Source: Hydnum rufescens UP504 (lineage: Eukaryota; Basidiomycota; Agaricomycetes; Cantharellales; Hydnaceae). Taken from it: a stretch of DNA of 64,000 nucleotides. Where the stretch lies: assembly GCA_014904985.1 (NCBI GenBank), contig MU128954.1, forward strand, positions 224,098 to 288,097. The letters are read 5' to 3'. Under the pieces are notes generated by a model. The model was not told where the DNA came from and did no database searches. It saw nothing but the letters and a program-made list of their open reading frames with translations. Below, in pieces: positions 22,572 through 37,284 of this stretch. The position numbers and the translations under genes are program-made. How positions within the stretch are numbered: the first letter of the stretch is position 1; every line of letters begins with the position of its first letter.

Positions 22572-25303
22572 ATACGAGTTCGCACAGAATATTCCCATCT
22601 GGCCCATCTGGCCCAACTAAAGCATATTCAAGAATTCGATTTCTGACCACAAGCCACTCTCGCCACTCATCAGGTTTACGGAAAGCATCGAGTTATGTGT
22701 AGATGGTCTAGGCTTGAACCTGTCCACCAAGACTGCAAGGAATATGGAAATAGCAATGGGGGGCACTATAACGCTCCGAAAATTGTCTCAAAAGCTGCAT
22801 CGTATTCCAATGGTATTCTGTGGTTCCCCCAGAAAACGGTTCTCGAACAACTGTGTCGGAATCACGTGTGTGTTCCTCCTTTGGATGGCGTTGCTCGGGT
22901 CTGCCCTTTTTTTGAACCTATATGCCAAGGAAACCCAATGTTTGAAACTTGACCAGAGGTGCGAACGACCCAATGGGTTGTTCATGTCGTGACGAGAGTA
23001 TTTTGTTCTCCCAGAAGCCCGTACTGTGTTTGTAAGTCAAACTCAACAGTTCTCTCAAGGGCTATACCTCTGTAGGTGTTTGGATTATCCATTTGCTATA
23101 GGGCGATGGCTTGCCGTCGATCAACTTTGCGTGATTCTCTATACCCCAATTCCACTTCCCTGAGGCACGTCTGTAATAGCTACGATTATTCCTTGCTTGC
23201 GTCCTATTACTATCCTGAGGTCTGTCCGAAGAACCCATCACACTCCATCCAGACTTCCAACAACACAGGGAATTGGATAACGAGCTCATTCGCAACAATG
23301 TTCCCTACACTCAATAAAGGTTTTATGGTACAAATATCTATGCAAGATCAAGGGATCACTTTCAGCCTAATGTATATTTAGCATTTGTTTCTGTAGGACT
23401 TGCCAAACTAGTCCGAGGCACGAGCAACTCGTTTAAAAACCAGATAAGCGCCAATAAAGCGAACTGATTATGTAATACGATCATGAACGCTTCGAATTAA
23501 GCTTTCATTTTTTCACTCCCTTCTCCTCACAAGCGTACTTGTACGCGCGCGGTACAGCCAAGCAACACGTCAATTCTCACCCACCCACCCTCCCTTTTGT
23601 CAACCAAAACATTGCGCCCGAGTTTGGGTGGCATAGTCTTGCCTGTCAGTTTCTCGTGCACTCCGAAGTTGCCTTAGCGGTTCCAGAGTAAGGGGGCTGC
23701 AGCTACCTGCTAACTCCCTTCTCCACTCTCGCCCCGCGATTGATCACGTAATCTCAGACCGCTTCGGCAACTTCCACCCGTACCGAACGTGAATTCCAGC
23801 ACAGATTGCTAAACTCCTAATCCCTGACTAACCCCTTATCAAGCTGGAATTCCAGTTTGCACATATTCAGCTTATCTGGCATACCGATATTACATGGATG
23901 TAAATCCCTTCAACTGTTGGTTTCCACGAGACCCAGTGTGTCGTAAGCTGGCAAGTTCCGGAAATTGAATTGTGTAATAAGCTGGCTACGAAACGACGCA
24001 ATATATCGTGCCAAATTCCATATAGGCCGTGTTATTTATGGTGTGGATATGCAGTGCCCAACATTCACCTCCGAAAGCGCCATTGAAAGGACTGCAATAC
24101 CAGAAGACTCTGCTCCCGAGCCTTCTGTTTTCTATTCCTCCCCGGAGACTAGGGCAAATTGGCTGTGAGGCAGTGTTCTGACGGATGCTAAAGCCGCCGT
24201 GTTTTCTCCCTTCAATGTGATCAGCGAACGTTGCGAGCCGTACGTCTCCAGAACGCACAAACCCCCTGCTTTTAACAATGTGGTCGTAGTCGCCCATGAA
24301 TCTTAGGTGCTTGATGGCCATGAAATCAGATCAAACACTCATCCTGCTCATTGCGCACCCAGCTATTTCCAAGTCCCCCTGTTTCTGCCTCAAACTCCGT
24401 GTTACCTCAGCATCCCTATTGAACGATATGAAGAGCTCTATTGAATTCATCCAAAAATCCATTATTCGGCGTCACTGTGTCAGTACTCTCTAGCAACTAG
24501 GAGGATCTAGTCTGAAAGGTCCTCACTCGTCCCCGATCCTTTCCCAAGTCCTCGTCCTCCACTTTGCCAGTCTCCCCGCTCACTGGAAGCCTTTGAATGC
24601 CGACTTGAAGCATGTTGGATCGATCTGTGAAGATTGATTAGAATTTATATTCAGGTATTACTCGCAATTGCTAATCGCGTTGCCATCTATGAATCGTGGC
24701 AGGAGTAGTGCGCATGGGTTCCGCCACGACGTCTTATACATGTTTTCCGAGTATCGGATTCTCAATGGACTCGTCTTCGATTCGCCACGCAAATTCAGGC
24801 GTTGAACTATCCCTCCGTTTCCCCGTTCTGATCTCGTGCATCTATCGCCCAGCCAGGAAAGTATGCTTCGTCAGCCAGAGGGATATCTTTGTGATCCTGG
24901 ACTTGTTCGAAAATACCCTCTGGCATCAGAGCAGAAGTCGGCAGGACGGGGCTTTTCCAAGATTATGTTTTCACACTTAACGGTCCGGAACATCGGGGGA
25001 CATTTCGGTTTTTGTCCAGCTTGTCGAATCCCTAACCTGTCATCGGTTCAACAGCGTTGGAAACGTTTTTGCCCTGCAGGCCTTGGCAGCGGTTCTCACA
25101 CTGTGGTAGAGCGGTGTGTGCCAATCTCTGCGTTATTACGGGCTCGCGCTTCCATGCTTGCGTGGAATTTACTGACCAGAATTTCATAGCTCTGGTTCCT
25201 CGACGAAGATCCGCCGCATGTGCCAAGTGAATCCAAAGGTCTATCGTAGTCGCTTGGTTAGAATACCTGGAGGTGCCCTGATTTAATATTTACTTTACTT
25301 TAG
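22572..25303. other. Long intergenic stretch, no gene recognised
   Basis: About 2.7 kb in which open frames on both strands stay below 120 codons and give no known motif. A frame at 24836-25189 (plus) is moderately long but has random-looking composition. A perfect 6-bp stem (GCGTAC, TT, GTACGC) lies at 23533-23546. Some of the stretch may belong upstream of the coding remnant at 25304. Confidence 0.4.
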
Positions 25304-25706
25304 GGAGCACCATAATCAATAAATCAAAGCGATCCAGATGGTATAAAGATACCATTCTAGCCGCCCTCGATACCCCACCCAATCCTGTCGCGTTTGAGTA
25401 TCTCACAAACGACTCATACCTTGAGCAAGTCTTGACTCAATGCGAACAAATTCAGCCTGAACTAAAATCGTATGTCGACGTTCCTGGCTTTGGACTTGGC
25501 ATCCCCGTTGCAGAGCGGGTCATGCAGTTCTCTTCCATGATCGAATTGCCCTGGCCTCCGATCCTCTACCGGTGCGACCCTTGAACAATGTCTGCCTGGA
25601 GAGCCTGGACGCAGTGATCTCCAAAATCCACCGGAACGGCTTGCAGATGATGGAGGCGCTTTCGCGGGAGTTCAATGGGGAAGAGTGTGTTGCTTCCGAT
25701 AATTAG
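25304..25706 (+). pseudogene. Unrecognised coding remnant with a frame break
   Basis: Following a good intron-like acceptor (pyrimidine tract plus TTTAG at 25300-25303), a frame reads WYKDTILAALDTPPNPVAFE, then LKSYVDVPGFGLGIPVAERV. It meets TGA at 25582. Coding-like sequence continues in another frame from about 25535: HDRIALASDPLPVRPLNNVC, then AVISKIHRNGLQMMEALS. It ends near 25706. The two halves look like one C-terminal domain interrupted by a one-base shift. I do not recognise the family and could not assemble upstream exons. It may be a decayed gene or the end of a gene with a sequence error. Confidence 0.35.
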
Positions 25707-25814
25707 AGGGTAGCCATCACGTGTCTATGTTTTTCCCTTGAAGAGCAGCCCCCTTTTGTATTTTGCTGCTTTCCAGCTTAGTGGTCGTGGGGGTCTGGCC
25801 TTTGCGGGAGCTCG

Positions 25815-28364
<2,550 letters not shown>

Positions 28365-28643
28365 TATTTTCGAGGTGTTAAAGGACTATCTTTGATTGGC
28401 TTTTTTGGTATTCTGCTGTTTTTTCTCCCTCACTTTTAATACACCCGTAGCAGTATTAATCCAAGTCAATCCAAAAGCCTTTTGATGCGGGAGATCTTGC
28501 ATTAATATTCCGGAAATAATGGAAACTGCGACTGGAAAGTATGTCCAGCATCACCTGGCCAATGGAACTACGCGTCTTCAACTGGCTTTTTAGTCTTTAC
28601 AAGGGGAAGTAAAACGAGTCAATTTTTGTGTGAAATGAAGACA

Positions 28644-31600
28644 TCAAGCCCATACCTTCTTTTTCACCCTGGTTACCTGGATCGGCTCGGGTGCACTGAC
28701 ACCGAGCCCGTTCTTCCCCCCATCATCATCATCCAACTCGTACGGGGGGAAACCTCTACTCAGAGGTTTCGTGCTCGGAATAAATCCGCTTGCGCTGCTG
28801 CTCGAAGGCTGCGTCGTAGGAGATTTCAATGAGACTGGGGGCGTTGCTGACGTCGGAGTATGTATGTCTGCGGAGACCTCTCCGCCTCGATCGACCACAA
28901 CGGGGGTTGAGGACCTGCTGCGGAGAGAGGTGTACGACGACCGAGATAGAACGGGCGTGGGGCCGAACGCACGCGTTCGCACTGGAGTGCAACATACTAG
29001 TTAACTGCTCTCCATATGGGGAAGAAACACGTGGAACTAAGCAAGTTGCAGTGCTCACCTCCCGAAGGCAGGTCGTCTAGACGAATAATAGGGATTGAAT
29101 CCACATCATCTTGAGGGGCTGAGCGATGAGGCGGATCATCCACAAGATAATAAGGATCATCCCGCATCAGGGCAATGCGTTCGGCCCTACGCTAATAATA
29201 AAAAACCGTATAGCTGATTAGTACCTGTTCGCAAGAAAAGTCCTGCACTTGCCTTTTCTCTCGCCGCGGCATCTCCTGGGTTTTCAATATAAGCCTCAGC
29301 CATCAAGTGATCTCTTTTTTTTTTCTTCGTTCCTTTGCTCTTCTCTTTCGCAGACTCGTCTTCTGCCTTCCCCTTTCCTTTCCTCCGACGGTTAGCTGTT
29401 GGAGATGCGTTCTCTATACCCTCTTCATGTGCTAGCAATAATCCCGCTGTCTTCAACTTTAAAGCGGGAAAGTGGGACGATTCGAATCCCAAGGTCGAGA
29501 CCCTCGGGAACGCGGACATTAGCCTGGGGTTGAGGCGCAATGGCATTCAGTTCTCCAACATGTAGCGGTCGAATTAGATATAGACTTTTGGGGAAGCTGG
29601 GTTCGGCCCACGAGGTTTTGGAAAGGGAAGGAAGAGAGGAATTGGGTGATTCTAAGTTTGAGATGGAACTTGGCGCTAGCTTTTCCTGATGTTTGGACAA
29701 GTCAACCCTCATAAATGTGAGCAATTGAAAGATATTCGAGGCCTGGGCAGTACGTGAGAGGGTTTCAGAGTGCAGATGGGCGGGAGAGGCGAGAAAGAAA
29801 CTCACACGTTCTTGCACTTCGATGTGTGGGCTAGTGGTGAAGCGATCGAGATTGGAAATCATCTTGTCGACCTGGTCCTTTATCTCTGGGAGCAAACCCT
29901 CATCCCAGTGCTTAGACACTTCTGCCGCCCAGTGCCCGAATATTTTGAGCGCACTCTGCAAATAAATTGTGATTGTCTCATCCGGTAGTAGCATGACGTT
30001 GGGCTGCAACAGAAGAGGGGCTAGCTCTTGTGGGCTCGCCAGCTCTCTGTCACGATAATGTGAGTGTACTCGGAGAAAGAATGGTAGGCCAAGGGCCAAT
30101 GCAAATGAGATAGACACGTACGAACAATATTCGCCACAGATCCATGCAGCAGCCCACAAGACTTCAGAGCAACTCGTGGGATCGCGGCAATTTTCCAATA
30201 ATATTTCATCGTTCAATAGGCGGAGCATCAGCCCAACAGCGAATGTTCTCACACCCCTAACTCTCACCACGACGTCGAGGAGTTTGTCATTGATATCGCG
30301 TCCAATAGAGCCCACGTTAGAAACATAAGCCAGGTCAACGAGGACGGAGAGATACCACTCGAAATCAGTAACATTCTCATATGCGTCGCGAGAACACATG
30401 GTAATAATGCGCCGGCAAACTTCGAGGCGGTAAGCGGAAGTGAGTGTCGAGGGTGTGGGTGATGCATCTGCACGGGTTACCGGGGTGGCCAGAGACATAT
30501 CGGATGTCACTGCTGCTGCTGTGCGTGCGAGGGATTGGGCGGCACTTGGGAGGGCGGATGTCGTACTTTCTTGGCTGGGTACAAGGTATGCGAGTAGTCT
30601 CTGGACAATTGACTGTAAGTTATAGTCAGTCACCTGGCGATGAATGTCAGTGTTCAGTCTGTATAGATCATGTCAAGGACGAACCATGGAAGAAACAAGA
30701 TCAAGAGCACGCATTCGTATGCTGATGTCTTGATCTTCAATGCTGGAGATGATCTCATCCTGGTGGGCGGCAACGAGATGGGGGTGCGAGGGAACTATTT
30801 TTGCCATGGCCAATAACGAAATGTATTTCACTGATTTGCAATCGCTGCACCGTCAACGTGTGTTTCGTTACGCGAGAGGGCCCGAACATAGCTCACAGTT
30901 CTGATCTGGGTCGCGCAAAAATGCGGCCAGTTTATCGATGCACGTCTTTGCCAGAGAGTTGCCGCCTGGGCCCTCTAGCATACCACCGATAATGCAAGTG
31001 TGCACACATTCGTACAGCAGAGACACCGCCGGTGTTGTTGAGATGAGATCTGTTACTGGCTTCTGCAGCTTTTTCACTAGACGAGGTTCGAAAGGAGCTA
31101 GAGCACCTAGCTAGGATAAGAATACCAGAGGGATAATGAACCAAGCAGAAACATTAGACACGGTAATAGTCCGGGAGAATGGAGGACAAGGGACAGACCA
31201 GCTTGATCACTTTAATGAGCATCCAATTATTGGAAGACTTGGTAAGAATATCGAATAATTGGGGGGCCAAAGGAAGGTAATACTGGGGATCCCGCCTCGC
31301 CAGTTCGCAAAGCACATTAACCGTCGCAGATACAACCCCTGGATAATGTCAAGGATGATTCAGCACATTGCAGGCAAATGAACATGCTGAGCAGACCTGA
31401 ATCGGGGTCATCAAGCTTCTCGCGAAGACGATTGAAAGAATGCGGGAGAACTTCAGGATACTTCATAAGGACCTTGTACATCATTAGAATGGCACGTTTG
31501 CGTATTCTTGGTCGAGAATGGTTCAGCATTGCAATCAGGTCATGCGAGAGGTCACGGCCCAGGTCTGGAGTGACAATATGTGATAAGCCATCAAGGGCAA

Positions 31601-32063
31601 TGGTTATGTCGGCCGGGTGGGGAGATGCAATGTCCTATGATAGTCAACGTATATGAGACCTGGGGATGGATCATGCCGGAGGAATCACTACCTTCTTCAA
31701 GGTATTAGTAGTCAGCATTATGACATCGGTATCCGCTTTGAACGATTGCACGGCAGCAAGGTATCCCACGGCTTTTAGGTGGATCTTAGAAGAAGACATG
31801 ACCTCTACAACGTGGAACGAGGCCCACGACATGTCATAGCCCAACATGTCGAGCTAACAGAACTCGTTCAGACAAGGGAAATAAATGTCAAGATTATCAC
31901 GCACATAGGTCAGCTTAAGAATAGCAGCCGCCTTAAGTTCCATGTCCTTGCTTCGAACCTCACTCCGAATCTCATTTATGGCAAGTGAAATGAACTTTGG
32001 TTCATCTTTCTTGCTCGATGCTCGGAGACCTCGAATTAAGTCTGAGAGGGTACGTTCGAACAT
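28644..32063 (-). CDS. APL5: AP-3 adaptor complex subunit delta
   Basis: The delta-adaptin is the large subunit of AP-3, which carries cargo from Golgi or endosomes to the vacuole. The ATG at 32063 gives MFERTLSDLIRGLRASSKKD, the diagnostic N-terminus; an in-frame ATG at 32102 is less likely. The HEAT/ARM solenoid follows across several exons: IRSEVRSKDMELKAAAILKL, LDMLGYDMSWASFHVVEVMS, NHSRPRIRKRAILMMYKVLM, FNRLREKLDDPDSG, KVIKLFGALAPFEPRLVKKL, YECVHTCIIGG, DYNLQSIVQRLLAYL and VLWAAAWICGEYCSY. The hinge is rich in Lys, Ser and Pro (KGTKKKKRDHLM). After an intron comes RRAERIALMRDDPYYLVDD. The last exon ends VKKKVWA at 28644. Intron 29252-29192 appears to use a GC donor. The gene is convergent with the GCK-III kinase (about 280 bp between stops) and is the last intact gene before the repeat island. 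Confidence 0.9.
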
Positions 32064-33177
32064 TCTGAGTGGGTGTGGCTGGATGCTGGACGGAGACACC
32101 ACACCGTGACTTTTCAGTTGCCCTAGGTGTCGTATTTTGAGGGAGTTGGGTAATTAGATTCAAGGAATGTAACAAGCGCCCTAGATAGACTCACAGTTGA
32201 GGACTTGAGGCAACATCCGGAAGCAAAAGCTGGAAATTCGGCGCCGCAACTCAATGGGGCCGGAGATTTGCGCATCATCCGCATCCGCATCCGCATCGCT
32301 GCGGCAGCGATGCGGCCTGATGCGCGCATCACCGGAAACACTGGAAGTGGTTTTGGTGGCCAGCCAGCACTCCCTCAGCTATGTATAATGTTCCATTAAG
32401 CTTCTTTGGCATGCTAGGTCCCTTGGTGATAACAATTTAAAGGTTTGGAAATGCCGTTTGGGCTCGTACGACTCAGCGCTTTACCCCGTCTCTTACTCAA
32501 AATACCACTCTAAACATTGGACAACACAAATAGAATTCATGTCCCCGTGTCGCCCGGGAGGTCCTTAAGCTTACCTTGCTCCCCAGGAGTTTGAGTGTTA
32601 TGTGGATCCACTTTCTGTGCCAGTGCGCCAGATTTCTGGATTCGCTTAAGTCACGTTTGAACATCAGTTCTATCATCATTGAGGTTTTGCTGGTTCCCCT
32701 AGCCCCCTAGGGTATGGCTTCACATTTCCCTGATGGCTCTTAACCATCTGAGTATCTACCACTGCGTGGTAGACTGTGTCCTCTAGCTGTGCCTTAATAC
32801 CCGAGTATTTGCTCCTTCCGTGACCCCATGCAGCTTCAGACCGCGATGCCGGGAATGATTGATTCATGCATGAGGGACTCGTTTTGCCCAACCCACTATG
32901 CTGTCTTGCATCCACACTCATTTCCGCAGTCTATTTCTATTTATCCAGTCCAATCCTGTTAGATGCAACAACCTGATGGTAATTCCCACCTCTCCCATCA
33001 GCCAGCTGTCCTGTCGCATGCACAGTTCATGGTTTCGAATCTGTCTCCTGCACTTGTGAATCCTCCCACTGGGCTGGCATCTTCATTGCTCTCAACTGAT
33101 GCATGATAACTGTCGTGCCAATCTATGCACCTTCATTCATAGTTTATCTGGATGGAATGGTGGAACCGCCATACATT
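32064..33177. other. Junction zone between gene-dense part and repeat island
   Basis: Holds the AP-3 delta promoter side and then sequence without recognisable genes. Frames at 32497-32921 are short and domain-free. A GC-rich palindrome and a short GCATCC repeat lie at 32272-32315. Confidence 0.45.
32272..32315. repeat. GCATCC microsatellite merging into a perfect 12-bp inverted repeat
   Basis: About four GCATCC-type units run into CCGCATCGCTGC (32291-32302), a single G, and its exact reverse complement GCAGCGATGCGG (32304-32315). The stem would be GC-rich. It lies about 230 bp upstream of the AP-3 delta start codon. Confidence 0.85.
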
Positions 33178-33392
33178 CTTTGACTTAATCTATTCTTGAT
33201 CCCCCATACCGTTTGTTGACTTGTCTATTCTCAATCCGCCATACCATTGGCTTATCTATTCTTGATCCCCCATACTGTTCATTGACTTATTTATTCTTGA
33301 TCCCCATACCCATTCATTGACTTATTTATTCTCAATCCTCCATCCTACTCATTGACTATTCTCAATCCTCCATACCAGCCCCATTCCATTCG
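33178..33392. repeat. Minisatellite, unit about 40-45 bp
   Basis: Degenerate tandem copies of a unit containing CATTGACTTATTTATTCT and then TGATCCCCCATACC. About five copies with small length differences can be followed. No coding potential. Confidence 0.85.
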
Positions 33393-35339
33393 TTAAATTA
33401 TCTATTGGTACTTCTATCCTATATACACAAAGTAGTGGTCACCCCTTCCACCTGTATACTGGAGAACATACAGACTCAGACAGCCCAGAGAGGAAGTCCT
33501 GCACAAGGGGTTGGTGATCCGGTGTAATGAGTACAAGGGGATGTATTCACAATTGTGGATAAATCAGGAGGAGGACAAGAAGGACTGAAGGAAGCAAACA
33601 TTGTAGATGGAGAGGTTTCACTCATCATTGCGGAGGCATCAACTTGTTGTCGAAGGATAAGGTGTGAGGACTGGAGCCGGGCAATCACTTTGATTGTGGG
33701 CAATGCACAGATACTCAAGTTCATTGGTTCTAGGTTCTTTTGAAGAGTAACTATCAGCTGTGAGGCAGTTGTGAGAGTGCTTTGAATGGTCTCATGTGTA
33801 CCTATGTCATGGAGGAGGTCACTATTGAAAATAGTGCTTTGCTGAAGGGGACCATGAGACACAAGTACCTAGGCAGTCCTAGTGTAATTCCAAGACTCTC
33901 GTGGAGAGAGCTCTTTTTGGGAACATGGTGTTGAATGGTTCTGTGGGCTATCTGAGAGGGTGGAATAGAGACTATTGGGTAGAAGTTGCTGAGCCAATCA
34001 GCACTAGGAAATGGTGCAGGTGTTCTATATATTGAACTCACTGCCAGGTGGCTTTGTGTTCCCAAATTTAGTAACTAAGGACAAGGCAAAGAGACCACAT
34101 TGTGGATGATTCTGTGCATCAGGGCAGACTATAGGGGCCATGAGAATAGGATAAGAAAGCCATGGATCATGTGTCTGACCCACAGTGTCATCAACACCAG
34201 TGATGTGTATGCTGGATGCATGTTGATGCATGTGGTTGCCAATGTGCATTTCTCTGCTGCCACTGCCTCACTGCTGATGCTGATGCTGATGCTGATGCAT
34301 GAACTCAATGGGAATTTTGATGCTGATGTGCACATATTCTGTGCACATCAGATGTGCATTTCTACTGTCCCAACTCAATGCCGGCCCAAGGCAAGGGGTG
34401 TAAGTCTGTAAATGCAGTAACACTGATATCATCAAAGCAACTTCTTGCCCCTACTACTACAACACATTCTCCTTCAATCCAATGACAGGCCTCACTTTCA
34501 AAGTCTAGCATCTCTGGACAAGACCATGTGTCAGTTCTCACTGGAAAGACCATTCTGTCCAAGGATAACTTGCCCAGCTGGTGATGTGATGTTATGGTCC
34601 ATCACTTGAAGGGTGGATATGCTCCGTGAGCAAACACAGTCAGCATGTATTCAGAGCTTGATCACCATGTGTTCTGACTTGAAGATCCAGTATTTGGTTG
34701 TGACTCTGTGGGAGCCTAGGCACTAGCTGCAGCCTCTCTCTTTCCTGCATCTTCAGGTATAGGGCCAGGTACTGATAATATTGACAGATTCCATTGTGCC
34801 CCTGTTATGAGTTGTACTTGTAACCTTGCTTACATATGCAGAATAACCAAGCCTATCACATCATCACATGACCTTCCCCCTCACCACCATTGTGCCTTCC
34901 TCTTTCAGCATTTCCTATTATATACATCCCTCCATTATTCAAACATCCCTTTATTCATAAACCCTTTTTGATCTCTAGAAGTATAAGTAGTTACTTGATG
35001 TACACTTGCTCTTTAGAAGATCAAGAATATATTGTCAACCGATTGAATTATCCTTTTGTGATCTCAGTTATTGCTTGCAACTCTTATCTTTAAACCTTTG
35101 CATATTAACTCTCAAGAAGCTGGTCTTCCTCGTACATACTTGTCTCTTGTGACCTCATGTAATTCCTGCTTTGCAACTCTCTCATCAATCGCCTTAAGGG
35201 CATTTCCTTGTATTTGACTTGATTATGTAATCCTATCCTTATTTTGTAATTCAGGTGGGGGTAGGGTCTAGGTTGGAGTACCTCCAAAACTAGCAAAAAA
35301 ATGTTGTATCAGTTAAAAGGGTTGGGAACATGGTCATAG
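33393..35339. other. Repeat-island sequence without recognised gene
   Basis: Minus-strand open frames at 33476-33862 (128 codons) and 33802-34065 (87 codons) are the longest. Their Ser/Thr/Pro-rich translations match nothing I know and no splice pattern links them. They could be remnants of an element's protein. A six-base microsatellite lies at 34271-34300. Confidence 0.4.
34271..34300. repeat. TGATGC microsatellite
   Basis: Four to five exact units of CTGATG in tandem, inside otherwise CpG-poor sequence; TGATGCTGATG is followed by a further TGATG at 34319. Confidence 0.85.
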
Positions 35340-35860
35340 GAGAGAATTCCTGATGCTATCACCTGTGAGACAATAGCCTCTAATATCAAATTCCTGACCC
35401 TATCACATCTGAGATGATAGAGTCTAATATGAGATTCCTGACCCTATCGCATCTGAGACGATAGAGTCTAATATGAGATTCCTGACCCTATCACATCTGA
35501 GACGATAGAGTCTAATATTGAATTCCCGACCCTATTGCATCTGAGATGATAGAGTCTAATATGAGATTCCTGACCCTATCACATCTGAGACGATAGAGTC
35601 TAATATTGAATTCCCAACCCTATTGCATCTGAGATGATAGAGTCTAATATGAGATTCCTGACCCTATTGCATCTGAGACAATAGAGGTTTCTAATATTGA
35701 GTTTCCTGACCCTTATCGCTATTTCTCTGTAAATGGAGGTTTTTGGTTTACGAGTTAATATGGGGACTAGTTGTCCCAACGCGCTGATTTGGCATTGAGA
35801 TGATAGAGGTCTAATATTTGGATGATTGGTTCTCTTATCTGCATCTTTGATGATCATGGA
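35340..35860. repeat. 44-bp satellite, array A
   Basis: Tandem units read as ATTCCTGACCCTATCACATC, then TGAGACGATAGAGTCTAATA. About eight clear copies lie between 35380 and 35700, with alternating variants (CACATC or TGCATC, GATGATAG or GACGATAG). CTATC and GATAG at either side of the core are complementary. It is the same family as array B but a different subfamily. Confidence 0.93.
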
Positions 35861-37284
35861 AGTCTAGAGTATTTGAGTATCTTGGCGTTTATTCTACCCC
35901 TGTGAGATGATTTTAGGGTGGGTCCAATATTTGAATATTTTCTCTGACCGCCAATTCTGTGAGACATGCCGGTGCGGAATGTATCGAAAGGGTTAATTTA
36001 TTGGGTGAGGGTTGGGTGCGTAATGCATCTACATGTGTATGAGTTGGTTGATTAGCCTCCTGTTGAGGGGGAGGAGTTTGTCTGAACGTGTGATCGAGCG
36101 GGTGTGAGATGAATATGCCTCGTGGTTATTGGTATGATGTACATGCTGATTTCTGCAATGTAGTCACTGCGAGTGCATTGATCTGTGCGTTCGATATTTG
36201 GCGTATCTGATATATCGGGCGTGGTCGTGAGATGATTCTTTGTTACACATAAGAGTGATCGTGGGAGTGTTTCGGTGGATGCTATCACGACTGTGCACGT
36301 ATGATCACTACTGGGTTCCACACCTCATCCGTGAACGTTTTCTGCTCGATGGCTATCACATGTGAGACAATGAGTCCTCTGATACTGGATTCTGATGCTA
36401 GTCACGTGTGAGATGATTATAGTGGTCGCGACATTCGATTATTTCTGATGCTATCACTAGTCTGCTGGGCCAGCAACGATAGCCTCACTTTGATATTCGC
36501 ATGTGCGTGATGCTATTTCGACGCGCATCGCACTTGGATGCACACCGGCCTCTTACATTAATCCTGGCATTCTTGATGATTCACTATGCTGCGGATGATA
36601 GAGTTCGTCCATTACTTGCTGTTCGCGTGACCACTGGGAGATTCACATGCAAGATGATAGAGTCCAATAGTGGGTCGGTTATTCTTTGCCCTGTATGGCT
36701 ATCGGTACATGTGTACTGGATTTGCTTACATTTGGGTCGGGTCCCAATATGGATTGTCATGTATGCTATCACATGTGGGACATCTACTCAGACTGTCCAG
36801 ATACATGGTTGTGGATTTTCTACTGAGCTCACTCGTCTCATATCACTATGCATGAATGATTAGGCCTGCTTACATTATCTTGCGCGCATCGTTCTCGATC
36901 GATTTACCCACGAGACGTTGACGGTTTTGTAGCGGAGTACATCTGTTCAACTACTGAGGTCTTATGAGTATCATCATCCACACCCATGGCAGCACGGATG
37001 AATACGGAGGGAGCAGGTGGTGTGCCCTCGGGCGCGTCTCGTCTTCTTCGCTCTTCCTACTTACATCACTGTGGCGATTTTTATGTTCGAGAGTAGGCTG
37101 ATTCGGGGAGAGAGAGAGGTGCTTACTCACATCTGGTCGTGTATCTTTATGAAACATGATCAAATTCGCCCGCTCTCTGCGAGATAATGCAATATAATTA
37201 TCTGGGAGAGGTTTCTGATGACTATCACATGCAAAGGAACATGAAGGCGCTTCAACTCACTTTCTGACCAATATCCGCTATATG
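35861..37284. repeat. Degenerate zone between the two 44-bp satellite arrays
   Basis: Scattered single motifs of the satellite remain (for example GCTATCACATGTGAGACAAT near 36350 and GATGATAGAGTTC near 36596). Between them the sequence is unrelated and richer in CpG than the arrays. No gene is recognised; the frame 36501-36863 is domain-free. It may be an old insertion or a worn-out part of the array. Confidence 0.55.
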
